Origin: Armatimonadota bacterium
GTDB taxonomy: Bacteria; Armatimonadota; SYMT01; JACQGL01
Length of the DNA stretch: 32,296 bases
Reading direction: 5' to 3'
Assembly (NCBI GenBank): GCA_016199525.1
Contig: JACQGL010000150.1
Coordinates: forward strand, 1-32,296
The position numbers and the translations under genes were made by a program. Under the pieces are notes generated by a model. It had not been told where the DNA came from. It did no database searches and worked only from the letters and a program-made list of their open reading frames with translations. Shown here in pieces: positions 13,027 to 20,264 of the stretch. Numbering within the stretch: the first letter of the stretch is position 1; each line of letters begins with the position of its first letter.

Positions 13027-14379
13027 TCACTCCACCGGTCGGAAGCTCTGCTGTTCCACCCACTTGATCAGATCTTCCTGCGATTGCCACTCGTGCATCC
13101 TATTCGCCACAGCAACCAGGGACTGTACCGCCATCACTTCCAGCTTCAGAGTATCTTCGTAGGGGAAGATACTCTCGCCTGTGTGTGCAACCTTACTACG
13201 AAGGTCGTACAGACGCTTGGCTTCGTGGTAGTTGCTGAGAACGTTGCTTCCGCCTATGACGTAAGCCATCCTCGTTGCCATCTTGTCGGCAATTCCTTCG
13301 CCACCTTGTCCGTGTAGCAGGCGCTCAAGCCCGATGGTGTAGTGCAGTATCTTCTGTGCTGGCTCCGAGGAGTTGATGCCGGCCCCGATCCACTGCGCTG
13401 CAATGAACAGAGCGTTCTCCAGATTGTTCCTCTCGTCCGCAGGCTTCCTCAAGATCTCATCAAAGCGACTCAATGCACACTTCTGACGCAGGTGTTCGAG
13501 CCGTGCTGGGTTCAGGACGTACTCTTGGAAAGCGCCAATTGCATCTATTCTCACGTGATGGCTATCTTCAGCGAAGAGGAAGCCCACGCGATTGTGATGA
13601 ATCACCGTTCCCGCAAGACCGATATAGGCTCTGGAATCGAGTGAGAACAGCAGGTGCGTGAAGCAGCGCAAGACATTAATCCCCGCAATAATCCTGTCTG
13701 CGGTGATCTGCACGGCCTGACCTGCCTCGGAGTTGACCACTGTGCGTGCAGTGGTGGGGAAATTCCCGTATGCGTCGAACGCGATCTGCGCCAGCTGGAA
13801 CTTGTGACCTCTCTTCTGCTCGGGGGTGTTAGCTGTCGTGTCGATGCTGTTCCATGAGTCCTGCACGAACTCGGGCACTGCAAGTTGTGTGGGTCTGAAG
13901 GTCAGGCCTCCGAGTTCAAGCGTGCTTACGCCCTCAAGCACCAAGTTATCTACCGGTAAATAGACAGTCCACTCCTTCACAGCGTCTCGCGCCGACTTGA
14001 GGAACTCTCGAACCGTGCTCTGATCGATACTATCAGCGGTAGCGGTTCCATAGAGGCTGGCGACCAATCTGTCAAGCCTCGTTGCCAGAAACTCACGCGA
14101 AACCTGCGTCCCCAATACGGGGTCTAGCTGACACTCGTCCAAGAACGCCTGCCGAGCCGCGAAACCCTCTCCTGACACGAACAGAGTTGGTGGCCCTTCG
14201 GATGCCATCTGCCCCGACACCGCAGGCATCCCGGCAGACTGAATGGTGACTACACTGCCAGCACCACCGATCATATGTACGCCTGGTCCGACCTGATCCT
14301 CGCGGGGCTGCTGCTCAGTCGTATCTGCGAGCATCCCTTTCAGGTGCTTGACTAACTTGTCCTTTGAAAGATTGGGCAT
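13027..14379 (-). CDS. Apea-like HEPN domain protein
   Basis: A 450-residue protein whose C-terminal third is an Apea-like HEPN domain: IGLERLLHGQGGEGIADKMA, TRMAYVIGG, then AKRLYDLRSKVAHTGESIF. The R-x4-H motif (Arg394, His399) is the RNase active site in HEPN proteins. The N-terminal and middle regions (ECQLDPVLGTQVSREFLATRLD, WTVYLPVDNLVLEGVSTLEL) match the poorly defined sensor regions in front of such domains. ApeA-type HEPN proteins act in abortive phage defence, so this is probably a single-gene defence nuclease. The gene stands alone, is visibly less GC-rich than both flanks and lies between the tRNA-Leu fragment and an integrase relic, all pointing to acquisition. The HEPN domain is well supported; defence is inference. 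Confidence 0.75.
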   Translation of the reverse strand: MPNLSKDKLVKHLKGMLADTTEQQPREDQVGPGVHMIGGAGSVVTIQSAGMPAVSGQMASEGPPTLFVSGEGFAARQAFLDECQLDPVLGTQVSREFLATRLDRLVASLYGTATADSIDQSTVREFLKSARDAVKEWTVYLPVDNLVLEGVSTLELGGLTFRPTQLAVPEFVQDSWNSIDTTANTPEQKRGHKFQLAQIAFDAYGNFPTTARTVVNSEAGQAVQITADRIIAGINVLRCFTHLLFSLDSRAYIGLAGTVIHHNRVGFLFAEDSHHVRIDAIGAFQEYVLNPARLEHLRQKCALSRFDEILRKPADERNNLENALFIAAQWIGAGINSSEPAQKILHYTIGLERLLHGQGGEGIADKMATRMAYVIGGSNVLSNYHEAKRLYDLRSKVAHTGESIFPYEDTLKLEVMAVQSLVAVANRMHEWQSQEDLIKWVEQQSFRPVE

Positions 14380-14550
14380 CGTGTTCTTCTTCGTTGAGGA
14401 GAGTACTCGTGCCTAGTCGGGTGAAAGGTTACCATTCAGCTGGCAGATTGTCAATCGACCCTCGTGCTCCCCACACAAGTGAACCGGGCACCAGACCATG
14501 CTGTTCCAGTGCTCGATGCATCCGAGGCTTTTATCGCCGCTATCTGTGGG

Positions 14551-14683
14551 AGTGATGTTCCCCTTCGCATTCCCGGCAGGCGGCTCGGAGAGCACCGTTG
14601 GCGCGGTCTGTCGCCTCCCATCCCGTCCCCGGCATCACGTGGCTGTAGGTGTCCAGCGTGATGCCCACCGCGGTGGTAACCCT
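14551..14683 (-). pseudogene. Tyrosine recombinase (integrase), C-terminal remnant
   Basis: On the minus strand the frame reads VGITLDTYSHVMPG, then GWEATDRANGALRAA. LDTYSHV with its catalytic tyrosine is the highly typical end of phage and ICE integrases. The sequence upstream of VGIT (toward 14,700) no longer matches an integrase, so only about 40 C-terminal codons survive. It belongs to an older integration outside the tRNA-Leu attR. Confidence 0.6.
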
Positions 14684-15072
14684 CCTGGCGGGAGAACTAA
14701 GGCTTCGCCCGTGAGTGTCTACCACCCTGTGCTTTCCAGGCTGCCTACGGGCTGCGTGGCGTGCCGCCGCTTGTTCGGACGAAACTTCGGTAGGTAACCC
14801 CAGGAATGCCGCTGCCCTAACCGCCCTGCAGGCAGCCGGCCTGGCCCGTACGGGCTCGTCGCCGTCGCGCGGTGACCGGGCTCCGGCACCCTGTCCCAGC
14901 GCGACCACGGGCGCCTGGAGCCTTCGTACGGACGCCGGCGATCCCTCTGGAAGGTGCTACTTACGGGCCGCCTGCCGACGCTGTGGGATGGGAGCACGCC
15001 CACTCCATGCCCTGCGAGCCGGAAATCAACTGAACAGCACACGTTGATGCGGCGAATTGTGGCGCGTAGCCC
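14684..15072. other. No gene recognised
   Basis: About 390 bp between the integrase relic and the nusG-like promoter. Frames on both strands are short and arginine/proline-rich, as expected of non-coding GC-rich DNA. I see no second tRNA fragment or clear repeat here. It probably holds the eroded edge of the older insertion. Confidence 0.4.
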
Positions 15073-15102
15073 TTGACGAAGAAGCACTTATGCAGGTATA
15101 GT
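15073..15102 (+). promoter_or_regulatory. Sigma70-type promoter for the nusG-like gene
   Basis: TTGACG (15073-15078), an 18-bp spacer and TATAGT (15097-15102). It is the only good promoter upstream of the nusG-like gene and implies a leader of about 450 nt. Confidence 0.6.
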
Positions 15103-15109
15103 AGTGCTT

Positions 15110-15562
15110 CCGAGGCCAGTCTTAAGCACGGGGATCGGTTAGTTAGCAGCCACGCGGACCCGACGACTGATGGGTTGATGGCCACCCAACCGCCGGCGAG
15201 GATGGACCGATGGCGGGCTGCCACGGTGCGTGGGAGCGAGCGAATACGCCATTAATTACCTAAATCGTGTAGTTGTCTGCAAGCAGGAAGCGAGCGCCAG
15301 CACCAGGGGTATATGCGCCTCCAGGCCCCCTAGAAGAAGAACGAGGAGCAGGGACGAGGAGGCGAACCAGCGGCGCATCGGAACCAGACGTCGTAGAGGT
15401 CGGGAGGCGGGCGGAGCAGCCCGAGCGCAGCGCGAAGGCATCCGTGGAGACTCCCTGCTGGGGATGCGCCGGACGAATCCGGGTGACGCAGTTCAGGTTC
15501 CGGCAAGCCTGCCGAGGGCAACCAGCCATCCGGGCAGTATCACTCACTTGTTGAGAACGGCA
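15110..15562 (+). other. Long 5' leader of the nusG-like gene
   Basis: About 450 nt between promoter and start codon. The frame is open in places but the translation is arginine-rich and repetitive, unlike a protein. It contains purine-rich stretches and GC-rich potential stems (for example around 15,470-15,540). I could not match it to a known riboswitch or to the ops/JUMPstart element. Its length suggests regulation at the RNA level. Confidence 0.35.
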
Positions 15563-16075
15563 ATGGCAACCCTCACGGCGGCCTGGTACGCAATCTATAC
15601 GCGGAACCGGCACGAAAAGCAAGTGGATGCTTACCTGCGACAGCAGCGCCTGCAGACCTACCTGCCGCTGCTGCACACCTGGAGTTCCCGCCAGGATCGC
15701 CGTCAGCTAATCGATGTCCCGGCGCTGCCTGGCTACCTGTTCGTCCACTGTGCCCTCTGGCCCGAAATCCGCGCCGTTATTAAACGCAACAGCGGGGTGG
15801 TTCGGCTGGTGGAGCACGCAGGACGACCCGCTGTTATTCCCCCGGAGCAGATCGAATCCCTGCGCATTGCCCTGGAGAGCGGTCAGCCAGCAAGCCCCCA
15901 TCCGTGCCTGAAAGTCGGCGACCGGGTCCGTGTTACGCGGGGCCACTTCAAGGGGGTTACCGGCCATCTGATGCGCGTGGCCCCCGGCCGCTGTAAGCTG
16001 GTGATCAGCATCGACTTCATCAATCGGGCGGTTTGTGTCGAGATTGACGCCAGCGCGGTGGAGAAGGATCGCTGA
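15563..16075 (+). CDS. NusG/RfaH-family transcription elongation factor (specialised paralogue)
   Basis: A 170-residue protein starting MATLTAAWYAIYTRNRHEKQ. The open frame extends further upstream, but this start gives the exact family N-terminus (WYAIYT-RNRHEKQV). Residues 7-105 form the NGN domain, with LQTYLPLLHTWSSRQDR and LPGYLFVHC; residues 115-160 hold a KOW motif (VGDRVRVTRGHFKGVTGHLMR). NusG-like proteins bind RNA polymerase and suppress pausing. Core nusG normally sits with secE and rplK, which are absent, so this is more likely an RfaH/UpxY-type paralogue dedicated to a particular operon. No polysaccharide cluster follows within the window, although a GT4 gene lies 2 kb away on the other strand. 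A strong terminator follows at 16,150. Confidence 0.85.
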   Translation: MATLTAAWYAIYTRNRHEKQVDAYLRQQRLQTYLPLLHTWSSRQDRRQLIDVPALPGYLFVHCALWPEIRAVIKRNSGVVRLVEHAGRPAVIPPEQIESLRIALESGQPASPHPCLKVGDRVRVTRGHFKGVTGHLMRVAPGRCKLVISIDFINRAVCVEIDASAVEKDR

Positions 16076-16149
16076 TCTCAGCACCAGGCCGCCGCAAGCG
16101 TCCGTCCATCCGGATGCGGGTTCCGATCTCTCGCACGGCGCACGCAGAA

Positions 16150-16180
16150 AACCCTCGGGGCGCTTCCCGAGGGTTCTTTT
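16150..16180 (+). terminator. Intrinsic terminator of the nusG-like gene
   Basis: AACCCTCGGG (16150-16159) and CCCGAGGGTT (16166-16175) form a perfect 10-bp stem with a 6-nt loop, followed by CTTTT. Confidence 0.8.
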
Positions 16181-16209
16181 GCGGCCGAGGCTTTTGTTAT
16201 CTTCTACAG

Positions 16210-16229
16210 GCCCCGAAAGCTTTCGGGGC
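16210..16229. repeat. Palindrome family, class A copy (intergenic)
   Basis: GCCCCGAAAGCTTTCGGGGC is a perfect 20-bp palindrome between the nusG terminator and tRNA-Gln. It is the leftmost member of the family that recurs through the chromosomal part of the window, here with an extra outer G-C pair. Confidence 0.8.
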
Positions 16230-16244
16230 AGGCGGGCTACGCTA

Positions 16245-16315
16245 CTCCCGGGCATGGATTCGAACCACGATTAACGGATCCAAAGTCCGTTGTCCTACCT
16301 TTAGACGACCCGGGA
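16245..16315 (-). tRNA. tRNA-Gln(TTG)
   Basis: On the minus strand the acceptor arms TCCCGGG (16315-16309) and CCCGGGA (16252-16246) pair. The anticodon stem/loop ACGGA-CTTTGGA-TCCGT has anticodon TTG (16283-16281), and the T-loop GTTCGAATC is canonical. Discriminator is G; CCA is not encoded. Confidence 0.9.
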
Positions 16316-16328
16316 TCGGCACCGCCTC

Positions 16329-16357
16329 ATTATAAGCCTGGCGGCCCGGGGCGTCAA
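16329..16357 (-). promoter_or_regulatory. Promoter of tRNA-Gln
   Basis: Minus-strand TTGACG (16357-16352), a 17-bp spacer and TATAAT (16334-16329), 13 bp before the tRNA-Gln 5' end. Confidence 0.75.
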
Positions 16358-16358
16358 C

Positions 16359-16387
16359 TTGACAACAGCCTGAGCCGCACCTATAAT
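16359..16387 (+). promoter_or_regulatory. Consensus promoter of tRNA-Pro
   Basis: TTGACA (16359-16364), a 17-bp spacer and TATAAT (16382-16387), a perfect sigma70 consensus. Its -35 box is separated by one base from the -35 box of the divergent tRNA-Gln promoter. Confidence 0.85.
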
Positions 16388-16439
16388 GACTGCAGCCCAA
16401 CGAGACTTACGCCCGCGCGGGCGAAGTCACCCGGGCTAC

Positions 16440-16513
16440 CGGGGCGTGGCGCAGCTTGGTAGCGCACCGGTATGGGGTGCCGGTGGTCGCAGGTTCAAAT
16501 CCTGTCGCCCCGA
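16440..16513 (+). tRNA. tRNA-Pro(GGG)
   Basis: Acceptor arms CGGGGCG (16440-16446) and CGCCCCG (16506-16512) pair, with discriminator A. The D-arm is TGGCGCAGCTTGGTAGCGCA, the anticodon arm CCGGT-ATGGGGT-GCCGG carries GGG, and the T-loop is GGTTCAAATCC. CCA is not encoded. Confidence 0.88.
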
Positions 16514-16520
16514 TGTGGAT

Positions 16521-16552
16521 GGGCGTCTGATCCCCGATCGGACGCCCGTTTT
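16521..16552 (+). terminator. Intrinsic terminator of tRNA-Pro
   Basis: GGGCGTCTGATC (16521-16532) pairs with GATCGGACGCCC (16536-16547) with one G-U pair, followed by GTTTTCGTT. It lies 8 nt after the tRNA. Confidence 0.8.
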
Positions 16553-16626
16553 CGTTAGCTGGCCTCCTGGTTTCTGGTTGCGCGAAGTATGGGTCGGGGA
16601 CACGACCAGAACCTCTAAAGCCGAAG

Positions 16627-18129
16627 CTATTCCTGCGACTTGAACTCCAGCGCAGGTAACCGCGCCTCTTTCCCGGTGATAATTGTCACCACGACATCGG
16701 CGTTCTGCCAGCGCCCCTGGCGGCCGGACGGCGTTGCGTACCGGCGCAGCACCCGATAGGTGCCCGGCGCCAGATCCTCCAGGCGTGCTGCGCCTCCCGC
16801 GCTCAGCCATACATCCCGCCACCGGATCGGGCCCCAACCGCGCCCCTGCCGCGTGGCCATTCCCACTGCCAGCTTGCCCGGCGTTGCCGGCTTCCCATCG
16901 ATGAGCACCTGACACGCGAGGGAGCCCGTCCGCACCGCCGGGGCGGTCACCGGCGGCTTCGGTGCGGGCGCCGGCCGCTTCGGCGGCGACGGAAGCGGGA
17001 TGTCCGTCAGCCGCAGGCTGGTGACTTTCTCCAGATCGCTGCACAACAGCAGGTTCCACTCCAGGCGCACGGCGGGTGCCTGCATCCCGTGAAAGGTCAC
17101 CTGCCCTTCCCGCCACTCAACTTCCCCGCCGCCTCCCGAGCCGCCGTTCACCGAAGGGTAATAGCGGCGGCCGGACGCATCGACTGCCACGGGGGCCATC
17201 AGCCAGTCATCACGGTCGCGCGCCCTGACGGTCTGCCCGGCAGCCCACTGCACGCGGACCCGCGCGCTCGGTCCGCCATCGCCCCCGAACCCCGCCAGCT
17301 CCGGCGGCAGACCCTCGATCGGTTCTGCCGACCGCCAGTCCGCTACAGCGACCAGGACCCCCTGCTCCTGGCGAACGACGATGCGCTTCTCCAGGGGCAG
17401 CGGAATCGAAATCCGCACTTCCTGGACAGAGCGGTGGGCGTACAGGTCCGCCGTGAGCCAGCGCAGCCGCGTGGCGCGTGGATCCGGAGTGGGAAGCTGG
17501 CTGCTGACGATTCGCTCATCGGGAAACTGCACCCCTCCGGAGTAGTAGCCGCTCCCGTCCGGGGACGTCAGCCGGTTGCCCAGATCATCCTCGGCCTGGA
17601 CGTTGTCCAGAGTCGCTGCCGCCAGGCTCTCACCCGCGGGGCAGCGGCAGAGGATCTGGATGGTCAGGTTGCCGTACTGCTCGTCCTGGCCACCGCCAAG
17701 GAAGGTGCGCGCTCGCCCTTCGTAAACCTGGATGCGCTGCGCGATGACCTGGTAACCCTCCGGCGTGATAGCGCGGGGGGCATTGTCCTCGCCCGCGTTG
17801 GGTGCCACGCCGCCGAACCGGCGCAACTCATAGCCTGCCCCCGGGCGGTGCTGCGCCACCAGAGCAAACCGGTTACAGAGATCGCGCATCGCCTGGCCCA
17901 GGCCGACCTTCTCCCAGTGGAAGCTCGCTTTTTGGGAGGTGACGTCGTCGGGAGCGAACAGCTCGAGCGGTGCCCTGGCCGTCTCACCCAGGCGCTTGAC
18001 GATCTCGCGGAGTTCAAGGTTATCCACGTTCAGTGTGATGGCTGGGTTCTGCGCGCCCGCCGGATATATACCGGCCACCCAGATTAGCGCCGCCATCCCG
18101 ATACAGCGAGACCACCGCGAGACCTTCAT
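16627..18129 (-). CDS. Secreted protein with N-terminal STN/secretin-like domain
   Basis: A 500-residue exported protein. Residues 1-26 are a signal peptide (arginine-rich start, then MAALIWVAGIYPAGAQ with an AQ cleavage site). Residues 29-100, ITLNVDNLELREIVKRLGET through VGLGQAMRDLCNRFAL, follow the pattern of the secretin/TonB short N-terminal (STN) domain, in which a helix-strand unit precedes a binding region. The rest is beta-rich with glycine-rich loops (NGGSGGGGEVEW), a proline linker (PLPSPPKRPAPAPKPPV) and a final carboxypeptidase-regulatory-like strand set (SLACQVLIDGKPATPGKLAV...LAPGTYRVLRRY). AGGAGG lies 7 nt before the ATG. It follows the GT4 gene on the same strand after 87 nt. 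The exact function is unknown; an envelope role is likely. Confidence 0.7.
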   Translation of the reverse strand: MKVSRWSRCIGMAALIWVAGIYPAGAQNPAITLNVDNLELREIVKRLGETARAPLELFAPDDVTSQKASFHWEKVGLGQAMRDLCNRFALVAQHRPGAGYELRRFGGVAPNAGEDNAPRAITPEGYQVIAQRIQVYEGRARTFLGGGQDEQYGNLTIQILCRCPAGESLAAATLDNVQAEDDLGNRLTSPDGSGYYSGGVQFPDERIVSSQLPTPDPRATRLRWLTADLYAHRSVQEVRISIPLPLEKRIVVRQEQGVLVAVADWRSAEPIEGLPPELAGFGGDGGPSARVRVQWAAGQTVRARDRDDWLMAPVAVDASGRRYYPSVNGGSGGGGEVEWREGQVTFHGMQAPAVRLEWNLLLCSDLEKVTSLRLTDIPLPSPPKRPAPAPKPPVTAPAVRTGSLACQVLIDGKPATPGKLAVGMATRQGRGWGPIRWRDVWLSAGGAARLEDLAPGTYRVLRRYATPSGRQGRWQNADVVVTIITGKEARLPALEFKSQE

Positions 18130-18216
18130 CGCTACCTCCTACGCGGACAGGTACACGCTCGTACGGCTCCATTCGCCGCCCCCCAGGGGAGTTCCTGGCT
18201 CCCCCCCAGGCATCGC

Positions 18217-19287
18217 CTATCCCGCCACCCCCGCGCGCTGGTAGGCAGCCAGCGTGCCCTGGACCATCGCCGCTACAGTGAACGTGCGGCGGATGCGTTC
18301 CCGCGCCGCCTCCCCGAGCCGCCGGCGCAGGTCTGCATCCGCGGCGAGCTGGCCCAGGCGCTCCGCCAGCGCATCCGCGTCGCCGGGGGGTACCAGGTAG
18401 CCGGTGCGGCCGTCCGCCACGATCTCGGGGGTCCCACTAATCCGGCTGGCGATGGCGGGCAGGCCCAGGAAGCCGCCCTCCAGGAGCGTGCGCGGCAGCC
18501 CTTCCCCCTCCACCGCCGGCAGGGCCACCACATCCATCGCCGCGTACCACGGGAGGACGTCCGGCTGATAGCCGGCGAAGGTGACGCGCTCCGCAATGCC
18601 CAGCGCCTGCGCCTGGTTCTCCAGCGCGGGGCGGAGGTTGCCGTCGCCCACGCAGAGCGCGCGCACCGGTGGCCGCGTCTCGCCCAGCCGTGCCAGCGCC
18701 TCCAGCAGCACCGCGTGCCCTTTCCGTGGCGATAGGTGCGCCGCCACGCCCACGATCACGGCGTCCCGCGCCAGCCCAAGCCGCTCCCGGGCCACCTCCC
18801 GGGAGAGCGAGAGATGGTAACGCGCCGGGTCGATGCCGGTGTAAACCACGTCGATCCGGTCCGGGCTGATTCTCTGGGCGACCAGGTGATCCTTCACCGC
18901 CTGGGAGACGGCGATGATGCGCCGCGCGGCCAGGAAGCAGGCCGCAGAGTTCAGGGCGCGCACGTGCGCCACGCAGGGCACGCCCGACAGCAGACCGGCG
19001 TAGGAGCCCCACAGGGAGGCGGTGGAGAGGTGGGTGTGGAGGACGTCCGCGCGGTGACGCCGCGCCAGCCGCGCCAGGAGCGCCGGGGCGAGGAGGTTCG
19101 CCTTGCCGCCTATCGGGTGTCCCTCCGCCGCCAGGCCAAGCGAACGCGCTGCCGCGAGCAGCTCCACCCCCGGTTTGGCAATCACCACCACCTCATGGCC
19201 CGCGTGCGCCAGGTGCTCGCACAACGAGAGCATGGAGCGCTCTGCGCCCGCCATTCGCGCTGGGGTAATCACCTGCAGGATGCGCAT
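18217..19287 (-). CDS. GT4-family glycosyltransferase
   Basis: A 356-residue GT-B glycosyltransferase. The N-terminal Rossmann half begins MRILQVITPARMAGAERSML, with the glycine-containing loop that binds the acceptor, and includes DVLHTHLSTASLWGSYAGLL. The C-terminal donor-binding half has VGVAAHLSPRKGHAVLLEAL, RVTFAGYQPDVLPWYAAMD, and the E-x7-E motif in EGEGLPRTLLEGGFLGLPAI. GTPEIVADGRTGYLVPPGD is typical of GT4 enzymes. It transfers a sugar from a nucleotide donor at the inner membrane face, probably for surface polysaccharide or glycolipid. It sits upstream of the secreted protein on the same strand. The donor and acceptor cannot be read from the sequence. Confidence 0.88.
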   Translation of the reverse strand: MRILQVITPARMAGAERSMLSLCEHLAHAGHEVVVIAKPGVELLAAARSLGLAAEGHPIGGKANLLAPALLARLARRHRADVLHTHLSTASLWGSYAGLLSGVPCVAHVRALNSAACFLAARRIIAVSQAVKDHLVAQRISPDRIDVVYTGIDPARYHLSLSREVARERLGLARDAVIVGVAAHLSPRKGHAVLLEALARLGETRPPVRALCVGDGNLRPALENQAQALGIAERVTFAGYQPDVLPWYAAMDVVALPAVEGEGLPRTLLEGGFLGLPAIASRISGTPEIVADGRTGYLVPPGDADALAERLGQLAADADLRRRLGEAARERIRRTFTVAAMVQGTLAAYQRAGVAG

Positions 19288-19346
19288 CAGATCTGCTCGA
19301 TCGAATACGGCTTCTTACTCATTCCCTTGCTCTTACTCCTGAATGG

Positions 19347-20264
19347 TCATCCCGAAAGCTTTCGGCCCGTACGGGCCAGCGCCTCTCGCAGCCGCTGCAC
19401 CGCCTCTCGATAATAAGTAGGGGAGATCTCCATCCCCAGGAACGGCACCTCCAATCTGGCCGCCGCGAGGGCGGCACTGCCCAGGCCCAAGAACGGGTCC
19501 AGCGCCAGTCCCGAACGCTTTCGGGACAGGCCGTGGAGACGCATGCACATCTCCGCCAGACGCGGAGGGAAGGTGGCCGGATGCGGCCGATCCCGGTCCC
19601 GCCGTTGGATTGTTGAGTAGGGAATAAACCAGGTGTTACCACGGCAATGAAGGTCCCCCCCTGCAGCACGCCAGCGTGTGACGTTGCTCTTGTCGCGATA
19701 GGGCACGCCGATGGCCAGGCGGTCCAGGGCCACGTCTCCCTGGTGCGTGAGGTGGAACACATATTCCTGGCAGTCGTTCAGGTAGCGCGCGCTGTTGATC
19801 GGCTTGTAATGCCCCACCACCAGGTCGTTTTCCCACCCAGGGTAGTTGCCTATGTCCTCGTCCCGTCCCGAAAGCTTTCGGGATTCGGGAATGGCGATGG
19901 ACTTGATCCAGTGGATGGTGTTCTGCAGCCGGAAGTGACGGCGCATCACCTGCAGCACGTCGAATGGGCCCCAGGGATCGCTGGGCTTGCCCGCGATGTT
20001 GAGGAAAAACGATCCCTGGGGGGAGAGAACGCGCGCCACCGCCGCCGCCCAGCGATCCGTCCACTCCAGGTAGGCATCACGGGGTGCGGCATCGTCGAAC
20101 CCTTTGTAGCCGATGCCCAGGTTATAGGGCGGCGAGGTGATCACCACATCTACGGCGCCGGGTTCCAGCAGGGCGGGGAGCACCTCCAGGCAATCGGCCT
20201 GGATCAGGCGCACCACGGCGCCCGCCTCCCCCACACAGAAGCGCTGTTCTTCCCACGCGTCCAT
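19347..20264 (-). CDS. Beta-class DNA methyltransferase containing three palindrome copies
   Basis: A 305-residue amino-methyltransferase with catalytic motif IV TSPPYN at residues 43-48 and the SAM-binding motif DPFLGLGSAALAA near the C-terminus, the beta-class order. Strong family features include GSFFLNIAGKPSDPWGPFDV, WENDLVVGHYKPINSARYLN and HPATFPPRLAEMCMRLHGL. SPPY favours N4-cytosine or N6-adenine methylation. Three copies of the window's palindrome lie in the gene and encode SRKLSG between SIAIPE and RDEDIGNYPG, SRKRSG between LHGL and LALDPF, and GRKLSG immediately before the stop. From memory of the family these are loop positions where homologues are shorter. Its ATG overlaps the stop of pabB by one base (TGATG), so the two are co-translated. 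No cognate restriction gene is adjacent, so it may be an orphan methylase. Confidence 0.85.
   Translation of the reverse strand: MDAWEEQRFCVGEAGAVVRLIQADCLEVLPALLEPGAVDVVITSPPYNLGIGYKGFDDAAPRDAYLEWTDRWAAAVARVLSPQGSFFLNIAGKPSDPWGPFDVLQVMRRHFRLQNTIHWIKSIAIPESRKLSGRDEDIGNYPGWENDLVVGHYKPINSARYLNDCQEYVFHLTHQGDVALDRLAIGVPYRDKSNVTRWRAAGGDLHCRGNTWFIPYSTIQRRDRDRPHPATFPPRLAEMCMRLHGLSRKRSGLALDPFLGLGSAALAAARLEVPFLGMEISPTYYREAVQRLREALARTGRKLSG
19352..19377. repeat. Palindrome family, class A copy fused to GGCCCGTACGGGCC
   Basis: CCGAAAGCTTTCGG (19352-19365) forms the last codons (RKLSG) of the methyltransferase. It overlaps a second perfect palindrome GGCCCGTACGGGCC (19364-19377). Confidence 0.8.
19508..19527. 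repeat. Palindrome family, class A copy (one core mismatch)
   Basis: GTCCCGAACGCTTTCGGGAC, within the methyltransferase gene, encodes SRKRSG between LHGL and LALDPF. Confidence 0.8.
19861..19890. repeat. Palindrome family, class A copy with outer half-repeats
   Basis: TCCCGAAAGCTTTCGGGA (19866-19883), flanked by an extra TCCCG on the left and TTCGGGA on the right. It encodes SRKLSG in the methyltransferase. Confidence 0.85.

Noticed and set aside
14684-15072. Second tRNA-Leu 3' fragment beyond the integrase relic
   Set aside because: No T-arm GGTTCGA-type sequence or matching acceptor strand was found in this stretch.
15440-15560. c-di-GMP riboswitch or ops element in the nusG-like leader
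   Set aside because: Some phrases such as GGGCAACC are reminiscent, but the conserved core and GGCGGTAGC-type ops sequence are not present.
15230-15562. Upstream start for the nusG-like protein at 15230
   Set aside because: The extra 111 residues are arginine-rich with no homology; MATLTAAWYAIYT is the typical N-terminus.
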